NCBI RefSeq assembly: GCF_000371925.1 | Contig: NZ_AQVE01000006.1 | Location: 124,001 to 188,000, forward strand | Direction: 5' to 3' | Length of the DNA: 64,000 nt | Source of the DNA: Thiolinea disciformis DSM 14473 | GTDB lineage: Bacteria; Pseudomonadota; Gammaproteobacteria; Thiotrichales; Thiotrichaceae | In this document: positions 44,440 to 53,460 of the stretch, one piece after another | How positions within the stretch are numbered: position 1 is the stretch's first letter | How the letters are laid out: the number at the start of each line of letters is the position of its first letter | The notes under the pieces: model-generated | Database searches by the model: none | Seen by the model: only the letters and a program-made list of their open reading frames with translations | What the model was told of the DNA's origin: nothing | Translations under genes and position numbers: made by a program

Positions 44440-45875
44440 CACGCAAGATATTAGGCCCTTTTAATCGGGTGGAAGGTGATCTTGAAGTTCACTATGAGGC
44501 GGAGCAAGGCAGGATTACACAGGCATGGGTAAATTCATCCTTATTTCGTGGTTTTGAACGCATTTTGATCGGTAAAGCGCCTAGTGATGCCTTGGTATAT
44601 ACACCACGCATTTGTGGGATTTGTTCAGTGGCGCAATCCGTGGCAGCAGCACGTGCCTTAGCGGATGCACAAGGGTTAAAGCCTGCACCCAATGGTCAGT
44701 TAGCCACCAATTTAATTCTCGCTTGTGAGAATGTGGCGGATCATCTCAGTCATTTTTATCTGTTTTTCATGCCAGATTTCGCGCGTGAAGTGTATCAAAC
44801 TAAGGCATGGTATCCGGTCATCGCACAACGTTTTAAGGCACAAAGCGGTTCAGCTATGCCGGAAGTCTTAAAAGCGCGCGCGGAATGGCTGCATATCACT
44901 AGTTTGCTTGCAGGCAAATGGCCGCATAGCTTGAGCATACAAGCGGGCGGCACGACCAAAACCTTAGAAATGCAGGAATGGCTCAGACTACAATTATTAA
45001 TTCGTCAATTCCGCTTATTTTTGGAAAAAACCGTATTCGCTGATACGTTGGAAAGCGTGGTATCGCTTTCATCTTATACAGAGCTGAACGCATGGTTGGA
45101 GCAGCATCCCTACGGGGATTTTGCTCAGTTTTTACAATTAGCCCACGATCTTAATCTATTTGCATTAGGGCGTGGCTATGACCAGTTCTTAAGTTATGGG
45201 GCTTATGCTTACCAGAATCAGTATGCGTTTGCGCAAAGCGTGTGGTGTAAGGGTGAGGTGACAAGCTTAGATACACAAGGGATTAGCGAAGATATTAGTC
45301 ATGCCTTTATGCAAGGTGTGCAGCGTGTAGCACATCCTCAGCAAGGAGAAACCGTGCCGCATTTAGAGAAGGAAAATGCTTATTCACTGTGTAAAGCACC
45401 GCGCCTGTATCAACAGGTGATGGAAACGGGTGCATTAGCGCGCCAACTGATTGATGGACAAGCCTTGATTCATGGCGTAGTAGAGCAGTTTGGTGGCACG
45501 GTGGCGACTCGGGTCATTGCGCGCTTAATCGAATTAGCGCGAGTGGTCTTGGCTATGGAACAGTGGTGTCAACAGTTGCAATTAAAGGAGGCCTTTTGCA
45601 CGCACGGCAAATTACCCAAGCAAGCTGAGGGTGTGGGTTTAGTCGAGGCAGCACGCGGTAGTTTAGGGCATTGGTTACGGATTGATGAAGGGAAAATCTC
45701 GCATTATCAAATCATCGCACCCACCACTTGGAATTTTTCACCCCGTGACGAATTAGGGCAGGCGGGGGCATTGGAACAGGCATTGGTCGGAACAGTGGTC
45801 GAAGACGAGGGTGCGATTAATGTGCAACACATTGTGCGTTCCTTTGACCCCTGTATGGTGTGTACGGTGCATTAA
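44436..45875 (+). CDS. hupV: Regulatory hydrogenase large subunit HupV (HoxC)
   Basis: The catalytic large subunit of the H2 sensor, 479 residues. NiFe ligands are in L1 RICGICSVAQS and L2 SFDPCMVCTVH. The protein ends exactly at that His, so there is no C-terminal extension and no protease step, as is known for regulatory hydrogenases. L1 has SVAQS where energy-converting enzymes have TGCH, a known feature of the sensor class. Start and stop overlap hupU and hypF. Confidence 0.95.
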   Translation: MTRKILGPFNRVEGDLEVHYEAEQGRITQAWVNSSLFRGFERILIGKAPSDALVYTPRICGICSVAQSVAAARALADAQGLKPAPNGQLATNLILACENVADHLSHFYLFFMPDFAREVYQTKAWYPVIAQRFKAQSGSAMPEVLKARAEWLHITSLLAGKWPHSLSIQAGGTTKTLEMQEWLRLQLLIRQFRLFLEKTVFADTLESVVSLSSYTELNAWLEQHPYGDFAQFLQLAHDLNLFALGRGYDQFLSYGAYAYQNQYAFAQSVWCKGEVTSLDTQGISEDISHAFMQGVQRVAHPQQGETVPHLEKENAYSLCKAPRLYQQVMETGALARQLIDGQALIHGVVEQFGGTVATRVIARLIELARVVLAMEQWCQQLQLKEAFCTHGKLPKQAEGVGLVEAARGSLGHWLRIDEGKISHYQIIAPTTWNFSPRDELGQAGALEQALVGTVVEDEGAINVQHIVRSFDPCMVCTVH

Positions 45876-48217
45876 TGGCAGAACGCATTCGCATTAAAGG
45901 TTTGGTGCAAGGTGTTGGTTTCCGCCCCACGGTGTGGCGTGTAGCGCAAGCCTGTGGTTTGCGGGGCACGGTATGTAATGATGGTTGGGGCGTATTAATT
46001 GAAGCGGAAGGCGATATGGAAGCTTTCCTACAGGCTTTAACTAAACAGTTGCCACCACTTGCACACATAGATGCCATTGAGCGTGAAGCATTAAGTCACA
46101 CCTTAAATGCGAACAGTTTTGAGATTATCCATAGCCAACAATCTGCTGCCCACACACATATTGTGCCTGATGCTGCAACCTGCCTTGACTGTTTAGCCGA
46201 AATCAATGACCCACATAATCGGCGCTATCGCTATGCCTTTACCAACTGCACCCACTGTGGGCCGCGACTGAGTATTGTCACGGGCATTCCTTATGATCGT
46301 GCGCAGACTACGATGCAAGTGTTCAGCCTCTGTGACGCTTGTCATGCTGAATACGATAATCCTCAGGATCGACGTTTTCACGCGCAACCCAATGCCTGTG
46401 CAGACTGTGGCTGTGAGTTGTGGTTAGAACAACAAGGTGAAATCGTCGCACGCAATTTTACGGCACTTCAAGCCGCCGCTCAGGCTTTACAACAAGGTAA
46501 GATCATTGCCATTAAAGGTATAGGTGGGATTCATTTGGCTGTGGATGCTAGCAATGCCGAAGCAGTCGCTTTATTGCGCGAACGTAAGCATCGCCCTGCT
46601 AAACCACTGGCCTTAATGGCTAAGACTATTGAACAGATTCAACAGTATTGTTTTGTCAGTGAACAAGAATTGCAAGCCTTACAAAGCAGTGCTGCACCGA
46701 TTGTCGTCCTAGAAAAACGTATTGATGGCAACCTCCCAGAAAATTTAGCACCCCAGCAACATCACTTGGGTTTCATGCTGCCCTATACGCCCTTGCATCA
46801 TTTGCTCATGGCAGAATTAGAGCATCCTATCGTGCTCACCTCGGGGAATCGTTCGGGTAATCCACAATGCATTCATAATGCACAAAGTCGCAGTGATTTA
46901 GCCGAGATTGCTGATCTACAACTGTTACATAATCGTGAAATAGCCAATCGGGTGGATGATTCGGTGGTGCGTTGGATGGCAGAAGAGGTGCGTGTGTTAC
47001 GCCGCGCTAGAGGCTATGCACCTGCACCGCTTAAGTTATCCCATGAATTTACAGCCGCACCAGAATTATTAGCCTTGGGTACAGAGCTGAAAAATTCCTT
47101 TGCTTTATTGCGGGAAGGTGAAGTGATTTTGTCGCAGCACATCGGTGATTTGGATAATTACGCGACCTATCGAGATTTCCAACATCAATTAGCCTTATAT
47201 CAGCACCTCTATCAAACCCAGCCACAAGCCGTGGTAATCGATGCACATCCCCATTACAAAGCCAGTCATTGGGGGCGCGAATGGGCGGAGCAACACGCTT
47301 TACAACGGTTTGAAGTACAGCATCATCACGCACATTTAGCCGCTTGTTTGGCGGAGAATCAATACCCACTTTCAGGTAAAAAGGTATTGGGTATTATCTT
47401 GGATGGTACAGGTTATGGAACAGATGGAACGCTGTGGGGTGGGGAGTTCTTACTAGGTAATTATCTGACATTTGAACGCCTGACACATTTTGCCACTGTG
47501 CCTTTATTGGGTGGCACACAAGCAATCTTGCAGCCGTGGCGCATCGCTTATGCTCACTTAAAAGCCTTGGGTTGGGAGGATGTGTGTCAGCAGTATGGTG
47601 ATTTGGAGATAATTCACTATCTACAGCACAAGCCCTTAGCCACTTTGGATCGTATGCAGGCGCAAGGGGTAAATAGTCCTAGCACTTCCTCCTGCGGGCG
47701 TTTATTTGATGCGGTGGCGGCGGTTTTGGGTTTGTGCCGTGAGCAGGTGACGTATGAGGGGCAGGCGGCGATAGCATTAGAGGCTTTGGCGGGAATCAGT
47801 TTTAAAGAACCCCTCCCGACCTCCTCTTCTCAGGGAAAGAATACTAAGCTTCTTACGTCCTCCCTTAACAAGGGGAGCGTTGGGGTGGGGTTATCTATGT
47901 TGTGGTTTGCACTGCTGGATGATCTCAAGAATGGTTTAGATAAAGCGCACATTGCCGCTCGTTTCCACCTTAATCTAGTGGATTTATTAGTACAAACCGT
48001 TACTGATTTAGCGCAAACGCATAACTTTCAAACCGTCGCCTTATCAGGTGGCGTATTCCAAAATCGTTTTTTATTAGAACAGTTACAAACGCGTTTACAA
48101 GCACTGTTTCACGTATTGACGCATCGACTCGTTCCCATGAATGATGGAGGGATAGCCTTGGGGCAGGCGGCGATAGGGGCGGCACGTATTATTCAGGAGC
48201 AAACAGCATGTGTTTAG
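45875..48217 (+). CDS. hypF: Carbamoyltransferase HypF
   Basis: HypF makes the CN ligand precursor by transferring carbamoyl to HypE. The 780-residue protein has the acylphosphatase domain (IKGLVQGVGFRPTVW), two zinc-finger-like repeats (CLDCLAE ... CTHCGPR and CDACHAE ... CADCG), a YrdC-like domain (GGIHLAVDASN, LMLPYTPLHHLLM-like) and a Kae1-like domain with HHHAHLAA and ALSGGVFQN. Start ATG 45875 overlaps the hupV stop (TAATG). Between LEALAG and the next helix (about residues 644-675) the coding DNA contains an imperfect palindrome (47808-47892) that encodes a low-complexity Ser/Lys/Gly stretch, apparently an in-frame insertion. Confidence 0.95.
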   Translation: MAERIRIKGLVQGVGFRPTVWRVAQACGLRGTVCNDGWGVLIEAEGDMEAFLQALTKQLPPLAHIDAIEREALSHTLNANSFEIIHSQQSAAHTHIVPDAATCLDCLAEINDPHNRRYRYAFTNCTHCGPRLSIVTGIPYDRAQTTMQVFSLCDACHAEYDNPQDRRFHAQPNACADCGCELWLEQQGEIVARNFTALQAAAQALQQGKIIAIKGIGGIHLAVDASNAEAVALLRERKHRPAKPLALMAKTIEQIQQYCFVSEQELQALQSSAAPIVVLEKRIDGNLPENLAPQQHHLGFMLPYTPLHHLLMAELEHPIVLTSGNRSGNPQCIHNAQSRSDLAEIADLQLLHNREIANRVDDSVVRWMAEEVRVLRRARGYAPAPLKLSHEFTAAPELLALGTELKNSFALLREGEVILSQHIGDLDNYATYRDFQHQLALYQHLYQTQPQAVVIDAHPHYKASHWGREWAEQHALQRFEVQHHHAHLAACLAENQYPLSGKKVLGIILDGTGYGTDGTLWGGEFLLGNYLTFERLTHFATVPLLGGTQAILQPWRIAYAHLKALGWEDVCQQYGDLEIIHYLQHKPLATLDRMQAQGVNSPSTSSCGRLFDAVAAVLGLCREQVTYEGQAAIALEALAGISFKEPLPTSSSQGKNTKLLTSSLNKGSVGVGLSMLWFALLDDLKNGLDKAHIAARFHLNLVDLLVQTVTDLAQTHNFQTVALSGGVFQNRFLLEQLQTRLQALFHVLTHRLVPMNDGGIALGQAAIGAARIIQEQTACV
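47808..47892 (+). repeat. Imperfect palindromic element inside hypF
   Basis: The left arm AACCCCTCCCGACCTCCTC (from 47808) and the right arm ending GCGTTGGGGTGGGGTT (to 47892) are imperfect inverted copies of about 20 bp. A smaller inner hairpin (CTCCC ... GGGAG, about 47859-47876) lies between them. The composition (C/T-rich then G-rich) is unlike the surrounding hypF. It resembles dispersed palindromic repeats that usually sit between genes. No second copy was noticed in this window. Confidence 0.6.
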
Positions 48218-48492
48218 GCATTCCAGCACAGATTATGGCAATTACCGATGCCGAGCGTTGTATGGCAAAGGTCAATGTCGGGGGCGTATTGCGCGAGGTG
48301 AATATTGCCTGCATTGTCGATGAGGAACATCCGATTGAGCAATGTGTGGGGGATTGGACACTAGTGCATGTGGGGTTTGCCCTAAGTCGGATTGATGAAG
48401 ACGAGGCACAACGCACCTTGGAATTATTAGCCGAGTTAGGTGAATTGCAGCAAGAGTTAGATGCTATGGAACGCAGTGGAGCCGCCGCATGA
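48208..48492 (+). CDS. hypC: Hydrogenase assembly chaperone HypC
   Basis: A 94-residue chaperone beginning MCLGIPAQIMAI. Cys2 binds the iron being decorated with CN and CO, and HypC passes Fe(CN)2CO from HypD to the large subunit. HVGFALSRIDEDEA near residue 55 is the usual second motif. It overlaps the hypF end by 10 bp and the hypD start by 4 bp. Confidence 0.95.
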   Translation: MCLGIPAQIMAITDAERCMAKVNVGGVLREVNIACIVDEEHPIEQCVGDWTLVHVGFALSRIDEDEAQRTLELLAELGELQQELDAMERSGAAA

Positions 48493-49610
48493 AATTTGTC
48501 GATGAGTTTCGCGATAACCAAAAAGCGCAATATTTGCAGCGTGCCATTCATGAATTAGCCGCACAACTTGAGCCAACCCTAAGCCGTCCTTTGCAAATTA
48601 TGGAGTTCTGCGGCGGGCATACTCACACGATTTTCCGTTATGGCATCGAGCAGATGTTGCCTAAATCGATTGAAATGGTACATGGTCCTGGCTGTCCTGT
48701 TTGTGTATTGCCGATGGGGCGAGTGGATGATTGTGTGACCTTGGCGGAGCGTCCTGAAGTGATTTTTACCACCTTTGGTGATGCGATGCGTGTGCCAGGT
48801 TCGCGTAAGAGTTTATTGCAAGCCCGTGCCGATGGGGCGGATGTGCGTATGGTCTATTCACCGATGGATGCGTTGACTTTGGCGCGTAAGCATCCTGAGC
48901 GTGAGGTAGTGTTCTTTGCCTTAGGCTTTGAAACTACCATGCCTAGTACGGCTTTAACGGTATTACAGGCTGAACGTGAAGGCATTAAAAACTTTTCCTT
49001 ATTCTGTAATCACATTACCACGGCACCAACGATTAAAGCCGTTTTAGATGAACCTGATCTCATGCTCGATGGTTTCTTAGCACCAGGGCATGTGGCAATG
49101 GTCATAGGGTTGCAACCTTTTGAATTTATTGCACGTGATTACCATAAACCGCTGGTGATTACTGGTTTTGAGCCGTTAGATATTCTGCAATCGCTGTGGA
49201 TGGTATTGAAACAGTTTACCGAAAATCGTTGTGTGGTGGAAAACCAGTATGCACGAGTGGTACAGCCAACAGGTAATCAGGCAGGCTTACAAGCGATTCA
49301 TAACGTGTTTGAAACGCGTGAGTTTTTTGAATTGCGTGGCTTGGGGTCGATTGATCATTCTGGTGTGAGTATGCGGGCGAACTATACGCCTTATGATGCG
49401 GAACGTAAATTTGCTATGCCGAATCTAACAGTGACTGACCCGAAAGATTGTCAATGCGGGGCAGTGATTAAGGGTTTAATCAAACCGTGGGAATGCCAGA
49501 TTTTTGGCAAAAAATGCAATCCAGAAAATCCGATGGGAGCATTGATGGTGTCGTCCGAAGGGGCGTGTGCGGCTTATTACAATCATGGCTATACAGGAAA
49601 GGCAGCATGA
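48489..49610 (+). CDS. hypD: Hydrogenase iron-cyano-carbonyl assembly protein HypD
   Basis: A 373-residue Fe-S scaffold on which the Fe(CN)2CO unit is built with HypC and HypE. Conserved blocks are MEFCGGHTHTIFRYG, HGPGCPVCVLP, FFALGFETT, and the C-terminal 4Fe-4S Cys set CQCGAVIKG, WECQIFGKKCNPENPMG and SSEGACAAYY. The start overlaps hypC and the stop overlaps hypE (ATGA). Confidence 0.97.
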   Translation: MKFVDEFRDNQKAQYLQRAIHELAAQLEPTLSRPLQIMEFCGGHTHTIFRYGIEQMLPKSIEMVHGPGCPVCVLPMGRVDDCVTLAERPEVIFTTFGDAMRVPGSRKSLLQARADGADVRMVYSPMDALTLARKHPEREVVFFALGFETTMPSTALTVLQAEREGIKNFSLFCNHITTAPTIKAVLDEPDLMLDGFLAPGHVAMVIGLQPFEFIARDYHKPLVITGFEPLDILQSLWMVLKQFTENRCVVENQYARVVQPTGNQAGLQAIHNVFETREFFELRGLGSIDHSGVSMRANYTPYDAERKFAMPNLTVTDPKDCQCGAVIKGLIKPWECQIFGKKCNPENPMGALMVSSEGACAAYYNHGYTGKAA

Positions 49611-50644
49611 GCGATAAATTCACGGGCAAAACCATAACACTCGCGCATGGGGCAGGTGGTAAAGCCATGCGCGATTTGATCGATGCGATTTTTGTGCAAA
49701 CCTTTGATAATCCTGAATTATCGAGTTTAGAGGATCAGGCGCGTTTTGAATTGGCAGATTTAGCGCAATACGGCAATCGCTTGGCGATGACCACCGATAG
49801 TTATGTGGTCGATCCTTTGTTTTTTGCGGGCGGTGATATTGGTAAGTTGGCGGTGACGGGCACGGTGAATGATCTAGCCATGAGTGGCGCAGTCCCGCTA
49901 TATCTGACTTGTGGCATGATGATCGAGGAAGGTTTCCCGATTGATGATTTGCGTCGTATTGTGCAATCCATGAAAGCTACCGCTGATGCCGCAGGGGTAA
50001 AAATCGTCACGGGTGATACCAAAGTTGTCCACAAGGGGGCTGTGGATAAGTTGTTTATCAATACCGCAGGTGTGGGCATTATTCCGCAAGGTATCGAGAT
50101 CAATAGTCATCGCGCGCAAATTGGGGATGTAGTGATTATTAATGGTTTTGTGGGGGATCATGGTGCTGCGATTGTCGATGCACGCGGTGAATTGGCATTG
50201 GAAAGCACAGTAGAAACCGATTGCCAAGCCTTAAATGGTTTGGTGCAGGCCATGCTGGCCACAGGTGCAGATATCCACTGCCTGCGTGATGCAACACGTG
50301 GTGGCGTGGCAACGGTTTTGAATGAGTTTGCGCAAAGCAGTGGCGTGGGTATACGTTTAAAGCAGGCTGCGTTACCTGTGCGTGAAGAAGTGCGCGGTAT
50401 TTGTGAGCTTTTAGGGCTTGATCCTTTGTATTTAGCCAATGAAGGCAAACTAATTGCCATCGTCGCCAAAAGCGATGCCGAACGGGTATTAGCAGCGATG
50501 CAGGCGTATTCCGCAGGCAAAGACAGCGTGATTATTGGCGAAGTGTTAGCGCAACCTGTCGGTAAGGTGTTATTGCAGACAGGCTTCGGTGGTGAGCGTT
50601 TATTGGATATGTTAGTGGGGGAACAGTTGCCGAGGATTTGTTGA
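49607..50644 (+). CDS. hypE: Hydrogenase maturation protein HypE
   Basis: A PurM-like ATPase of 345 residues that dehydrates the C-terminal thiocarboxamide to thiocyanate and donates CN to iron on HypD. It opens with ITLAHGAGGKAM and shows DSYVVDPLFF, GTVNDLAMSGA and HCLRDATRGGVA; it ends PRIC with the acceptor Cys as the last residue. I use ATG 49607 at the hypD overlap; the frame upstream lies inside hypD. Last gene of the island. Confidence 0.97.
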   Translation: MSDKFTGKTITLAHGAGGKAMRDLIDAIFVQTFDNPELSSLEDQARFELADLAQYGNRLAMTTDSYVVDPLFFAGGDIGKLAVTGTVNDLAMSGAVPLYLTCGMMIEEGFPIDDLRRIVQSMKATADAAGVKIVTGDTKVVHKGAVDKLFINTAGVGIIPQGIEINSHRAQIGDVVIINGFVGDHGAAIVDARGELALESTVETDCQALNGLVQAMLATGADIHCLRDATRGGVATVLNEFAQSSGVGIRLKQAALPVREEVRGICELLGLDPLYLANEGKLIAIVAKSDAERVLAAMQAYSAGKDSVIIGEVLAQPVGKVLLQTGFGGERLLDMLVGEQLPRIC

Positions 50645-50744
50645 CTTACAACTTTAGTGTGTATTTCTTGTGTATAGATTGCTCTAAGCTAAAGCATGGC
50701 AGTTCATATGCCTTTATTAACAATCTAAACATAAGGAGATGTTT

Positions 50745-51719
50745 ATGTGGCGTGGTTTATCTTTAGCACTGGGCTTAAGTTTAGCCTCTAATAGTTTTGC
50801 TTTCATGGATGATTATTTGCCGCTTGCCAAATCGGCACTACAACCTACTGTCGCCTTGACCGTGCTCAAAGTCGAAGAAAATGCAACCCAGCTAACCCCC
50901 GAGATCAAAATCGCTCATCCCAGTGAGCAAATCATGATGCTCAGTGGCGTGGATAAGGCTGGTAAGCCTTGGTCATTTAGTACTGCAAATCCTACTATGT
51001 TTACGGCTTATCAAGCCGACCTCGATCAAAATGGTCAGCAAGATATAGTCATTAGTTACCCGACTATGGCGACAGGTTCAGCACCTAGCACCCACTTGAT
51101 TACTTTGGCTTTTGACGAGACAGGGCGCCCAGTTGTTTCCGAAATTGAAGGTTATTTTGAGGAGAATGATAAGGGTATCGTTGATTTGGTGGATACCAAT
51201 AAAAACGGTAAAGCTGAGTTGGTGTATATGATGGATAGTGATGGTTATTGGGTGACGAGCTTATACGAATTACAGAATGCGCGTTGGCAGACATTGGCTC
51301 AGTCAGGCGACCACCAATACCCTTTATATACGCGCTATACTAAGCAAGCCAATCATAAAAGCACTAAGCCCGATGCGAAACATCATCCCTTTGCTACTGA
51401 TTTAAGTAATCAGAATGCAGGGTTGACAGGCACATTAAGCACGCTGAAATGGGCGAATATATCCCAATATGAAGATATTACCCTAGACATTCAAAGTGCC
51501 AAAGGGAATCACGCTTGTACCCCTTCTACCAGTCTAGGGACTTTCACCATTGTATTAGATAGCCCGCAAGCACGTAAGATTGTGAATCTATCGGCAGGTG
51601 AGACAGCGGTAAAAGATATTTTAACCGAGATCCAAACCAAGGCTTATCCCGTGAGTATTTATGGACAGCGCGACGCAGGTAAATGTAATCCTGAATTATT
51701 ATGGGCGGTTAGCAAGTAA
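50745..51719 (+). CDS. Secreted protein with FG-GAP/VCBS-like Asp-rich loops
   Basis: A 324-residue exported protein (signal ending near SNSFAF). Two Asp-rich calcium-type loops, ADLDQNGQQDIVISY and VDTNKNGKAELVYMM, suggest a partial FG-GAP/VCBS-like beta-propeller or dockerin-like calcium binding. The C-terminal region has two Cys (NHACTPS and GKCNPE) that may form a disulfide. ATG 50745 has AAGGAG at 50733-50738, 6 bp upstream. It lies 100 bp after hypE in the same direction but probably has its own promoter. Function unknown. Confidence 0.65.
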   Translation: MWRGLSLALGLSLASNSFAFMDDYLPLAKSALQPTVALTVLKVEENATQLTPEIKIAHPSEQIMMLSGVDKAGKPWSFSTANPTMFTAYQADLDQNGQQDIVISYPTMATGSAPSTHLITLAFDETGRPVVSEIEGYFEENDKGIVDLVDTNKNGKAELVYMMDSDGYWVTSLYELQNARWQTLAQSGDHQYPLYTRYTKQANHKSTKPDAKHHPFATDLSNQNAGLTGTLSTLKWANISQYEDITLDIQSAKGNHACTPSTSLGTFTIVLDSPQARKIVNLSAGETAVKDILTEIQTKAYPVSIYGQRDAGKCNPELLWAVSK

Positions 51720-51890
51720 CCTTAGGCTTGCAAAAATGACGATTTTTAAAAGTGGAAAGTTGTTATCGTTTGACCTTATTTTAGAGACCAGCAATCAAAT
51801 TAAAATGTCACAGGATAGGTAAATAACTCCTTGAGACCATCATTATTTAACAGTCATGGCCGATGTGGCACAATTATAAATTCAAGCTTC

Positions 51891-52436
51891 CTATTTGAAT
51901 ATCGCAAGGAGTTCATTTGAAAACTTCAGAGTGTTTTGTTCACTTTCTTTGAATGCTTTGGAAGTTATAGTGACTTCTTTCTTATTTTCATCAATCCAGC
52001 GAATCATTTTGCCTTTATCGAAATAGTAGCGATCTTCGGTAATCTTGGTTTTCTGAGGATCGAATGCTATTCCACCAGCATCTTTAGCGAGTTCTGGTGT
52101 GATATAGAAGGGTACGTTGTAGCGATGGTTTTGAGAGAAAGTGAAGATAAGCGACCTGTTCTTATAATAAAATTCCTTATGTAATTTTCCAGACTCTCCA
52201 TAAAGCTCAACCTTAATGAGCTGAATATTTTTATTGCTATCCTTATAGGCAGTTGCGTTGCCACCCTCCGCTGAATAGCCGGATAAGTCGGTTTTTGTCT
52301 TATTTAATAAGGGCAGTTTTTTTCGAATAGTGTTGTATTCCTGTCGGATTTGAGAAATTACCGATTCGTCAGCTGCTAAAGCACCCGAGCCTGCAAGGAG
52401 CAATAAAACTATAGTGAGGAAGATTCGTGCTTTCAT
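51891..52436 (-). CDS. Exported protein of unknown function
   Basis: A 181-residue protein with a clear signal peptide (FLTIVLLLLAGSGALAAD, cleavage near residue 22). The mature part is Lys-rich, with a pattern of alternating strands (IQLIKVELYGESGKLHKEFYYKNRSLIFTF) reminiscent of small beta-sheet periplasmic proteins. No domain is recognised. It is flanked by about 170 and 130 bp of AT-rich non-coding sequence. The gene appears isolated. Confidence 0.6.
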   Translation of the reverse strand: MKARIFLTIVLLLLAGSGALAADESVISQIRQEYNTIRKKLPLLNKTKTDLSGYSAEGGNATAYKDSNKNIQLIKVELYGESGKLHKEFYYKNRSLIFTFSQNHRYNVPFYITPELAKDAGGIAFDPQKTKITEDRYYFDKGKMIRWIDENKKEVTITSKAFKESEQNTLKFSNELLAIFK

Positions 52437-52568
52437 GATACCTCAAACACTTAATATCCGATTGTAAGACCTAGCCATATCAGTTGGAGCCACGCACCCA
52501 TGGGCTCATTTTAACAGCATGATTCAAAACCAAAAAATCAGAATCACTTTTGCTAGTATAACTGTCCC

Positions 52569-53300
52569 TCACTCCTCCAAATTCCGCACAAACGTATACC
52601 CCCCCGCGCCTTCTTTCATCCGATACAACACCGCAGGTCGGCCGCTGCCATCGGAACGTTTTTCGCCGGTATCTATTAACAATTCTGCCTCTTCAATCCG
52701 GCGGCGGAAGGATTTTTTTTGCAAAGGTTTGCCTAATAAGACTTCGTGTAGCTGTTGTAATTCGGGCAGGGTAAATTTTTCTGGTAAAGCATAAGCGGGC
52801 ACAATGGAATAAAGTGCTTTTTGGCGTAAGCGTTCGCGTGCAAATTCTATAATCTGTTGGTGATCAAAAGCTAAAGTCAGCTTATTTAATTGATCTAAGG
52901 GTTGCCATTGAACATCACTCACGCTTTCAATGTGGCTGGCGCATTCTTGATAAGCCATTAAAGCCGTATAAGCGACGGTCACAGCCCAACCGCGTTTATC
53001 ACGTTGATTCGAGCCAAAGGTATAAAGCTGCTCTAAATAGGGTGGAATAATGCCAGTTTTTTCTTGCAGCTTGCGGCGTGCAGTATCTTCTAAACTTATA
53101 TCCGTATCTATTTGCACAAAGCCACCAGGCAAACCCCATAAGCCACGTTCTGGATATGCTGAGCGTTCCACTAATAGCACCTTAAGTTGGGCTTGGTGAT
53201 AAGTAAATAACACTGGATCGACAGTCAGCAAGGGTGCATCAAACTCACGGCGGTTATAGTTTGCTAAAAAACTAGCTTCATCGGCGTATTGGGTCATCAT
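52569..53300 (-). CDS. NrtR-type transcriptional regulator (Nudix-like domain + winged helix)
   Basis: A 243-residue protein with an N-terminal Nudix-fold domain (LLVERSAYPERGLWGLPGGFVQID) and a C-terminal winged-helix domain (FTLPELQQLHEVLLGKPLQKKSFRRRIE). The Nudix box is degenerate: where active enzymes have REUxEExGU, this has RKLQEKTGI. This fits NrtR repressors, which sense ADP-ribose or related NAD metabolites instead of cleaving them. It faces a divergent SPFH plus NAD-kinase-like operon across a 160-bp region with repeated palindromic boxes, so it probably controls that operon and itself. Confidence 0.87.
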   Translation of the reverse strand: MMTQYADEASFLANYNRREFDAPLLTVDPVLFTYHQAQLKVLLVERSAYPERGLWGLPGGFVQIDTDISLEDTARRKLQEKTGIIPPYLEQLYTFGSNQRDKRGWAVTVAYTALMAYQECASHIESVSDVQWQPLDQLNKLTLAFDHQQIIEFARERLRQKALYSIVPAYALPEKFTLPELQQLHEVLLGKPLQKKSFRRRIEEAELLIDTGEKRSDGSGRPAVLYRMKEGAGGYTFVRNLEE

Positions 53301-53365
53301 TTTGGCAATGTTAAAACGAATAACAGCACCTTAATACGCTTGGTCGGCTATTTCAATCTTTTTAT

Positions 53366-53380
53366 GGTCTTTAAGACACT
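53366..53380. promoter_or_regulatory. Predicted NrtR-type operator 1
   Basis: GGTCTTTAAGACACT contains the perfect palindrome GTCTT-T-AAGAC. The same 15-mer recurs 33 bp downstream, about three helical turns, so two dimers could bind on one face. It lies between the divergent regulator and the SPFH operon. The link to the regulator is by position and by resemblance to AGACACTA-type half-sites. Confidence 0.6.
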
Positions 53381-53398
53381 TAATGGTTGACAGCTTAA

Positions 53399-53413
53399 GG
53401 TCTTTAAGACACT
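53399..53413. promoter_or_regulatory. Predicted NrtR-type operator 2
   Basis: An identical copy of GGTCTTTAAGACACT, followed at 53434-53443 by a half-site AAAAGACACT close to the Shine-Dalgarno (AAGGAG, 53447-53452) of the SPFH gene. Binding here would block transcription of that gene. Confidence 0.6.
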
Positions 53414-53460
53414 ATTAAAAGTATAAAGTAACTAAAAGACACTAATAAGGAGCAAGGCCA

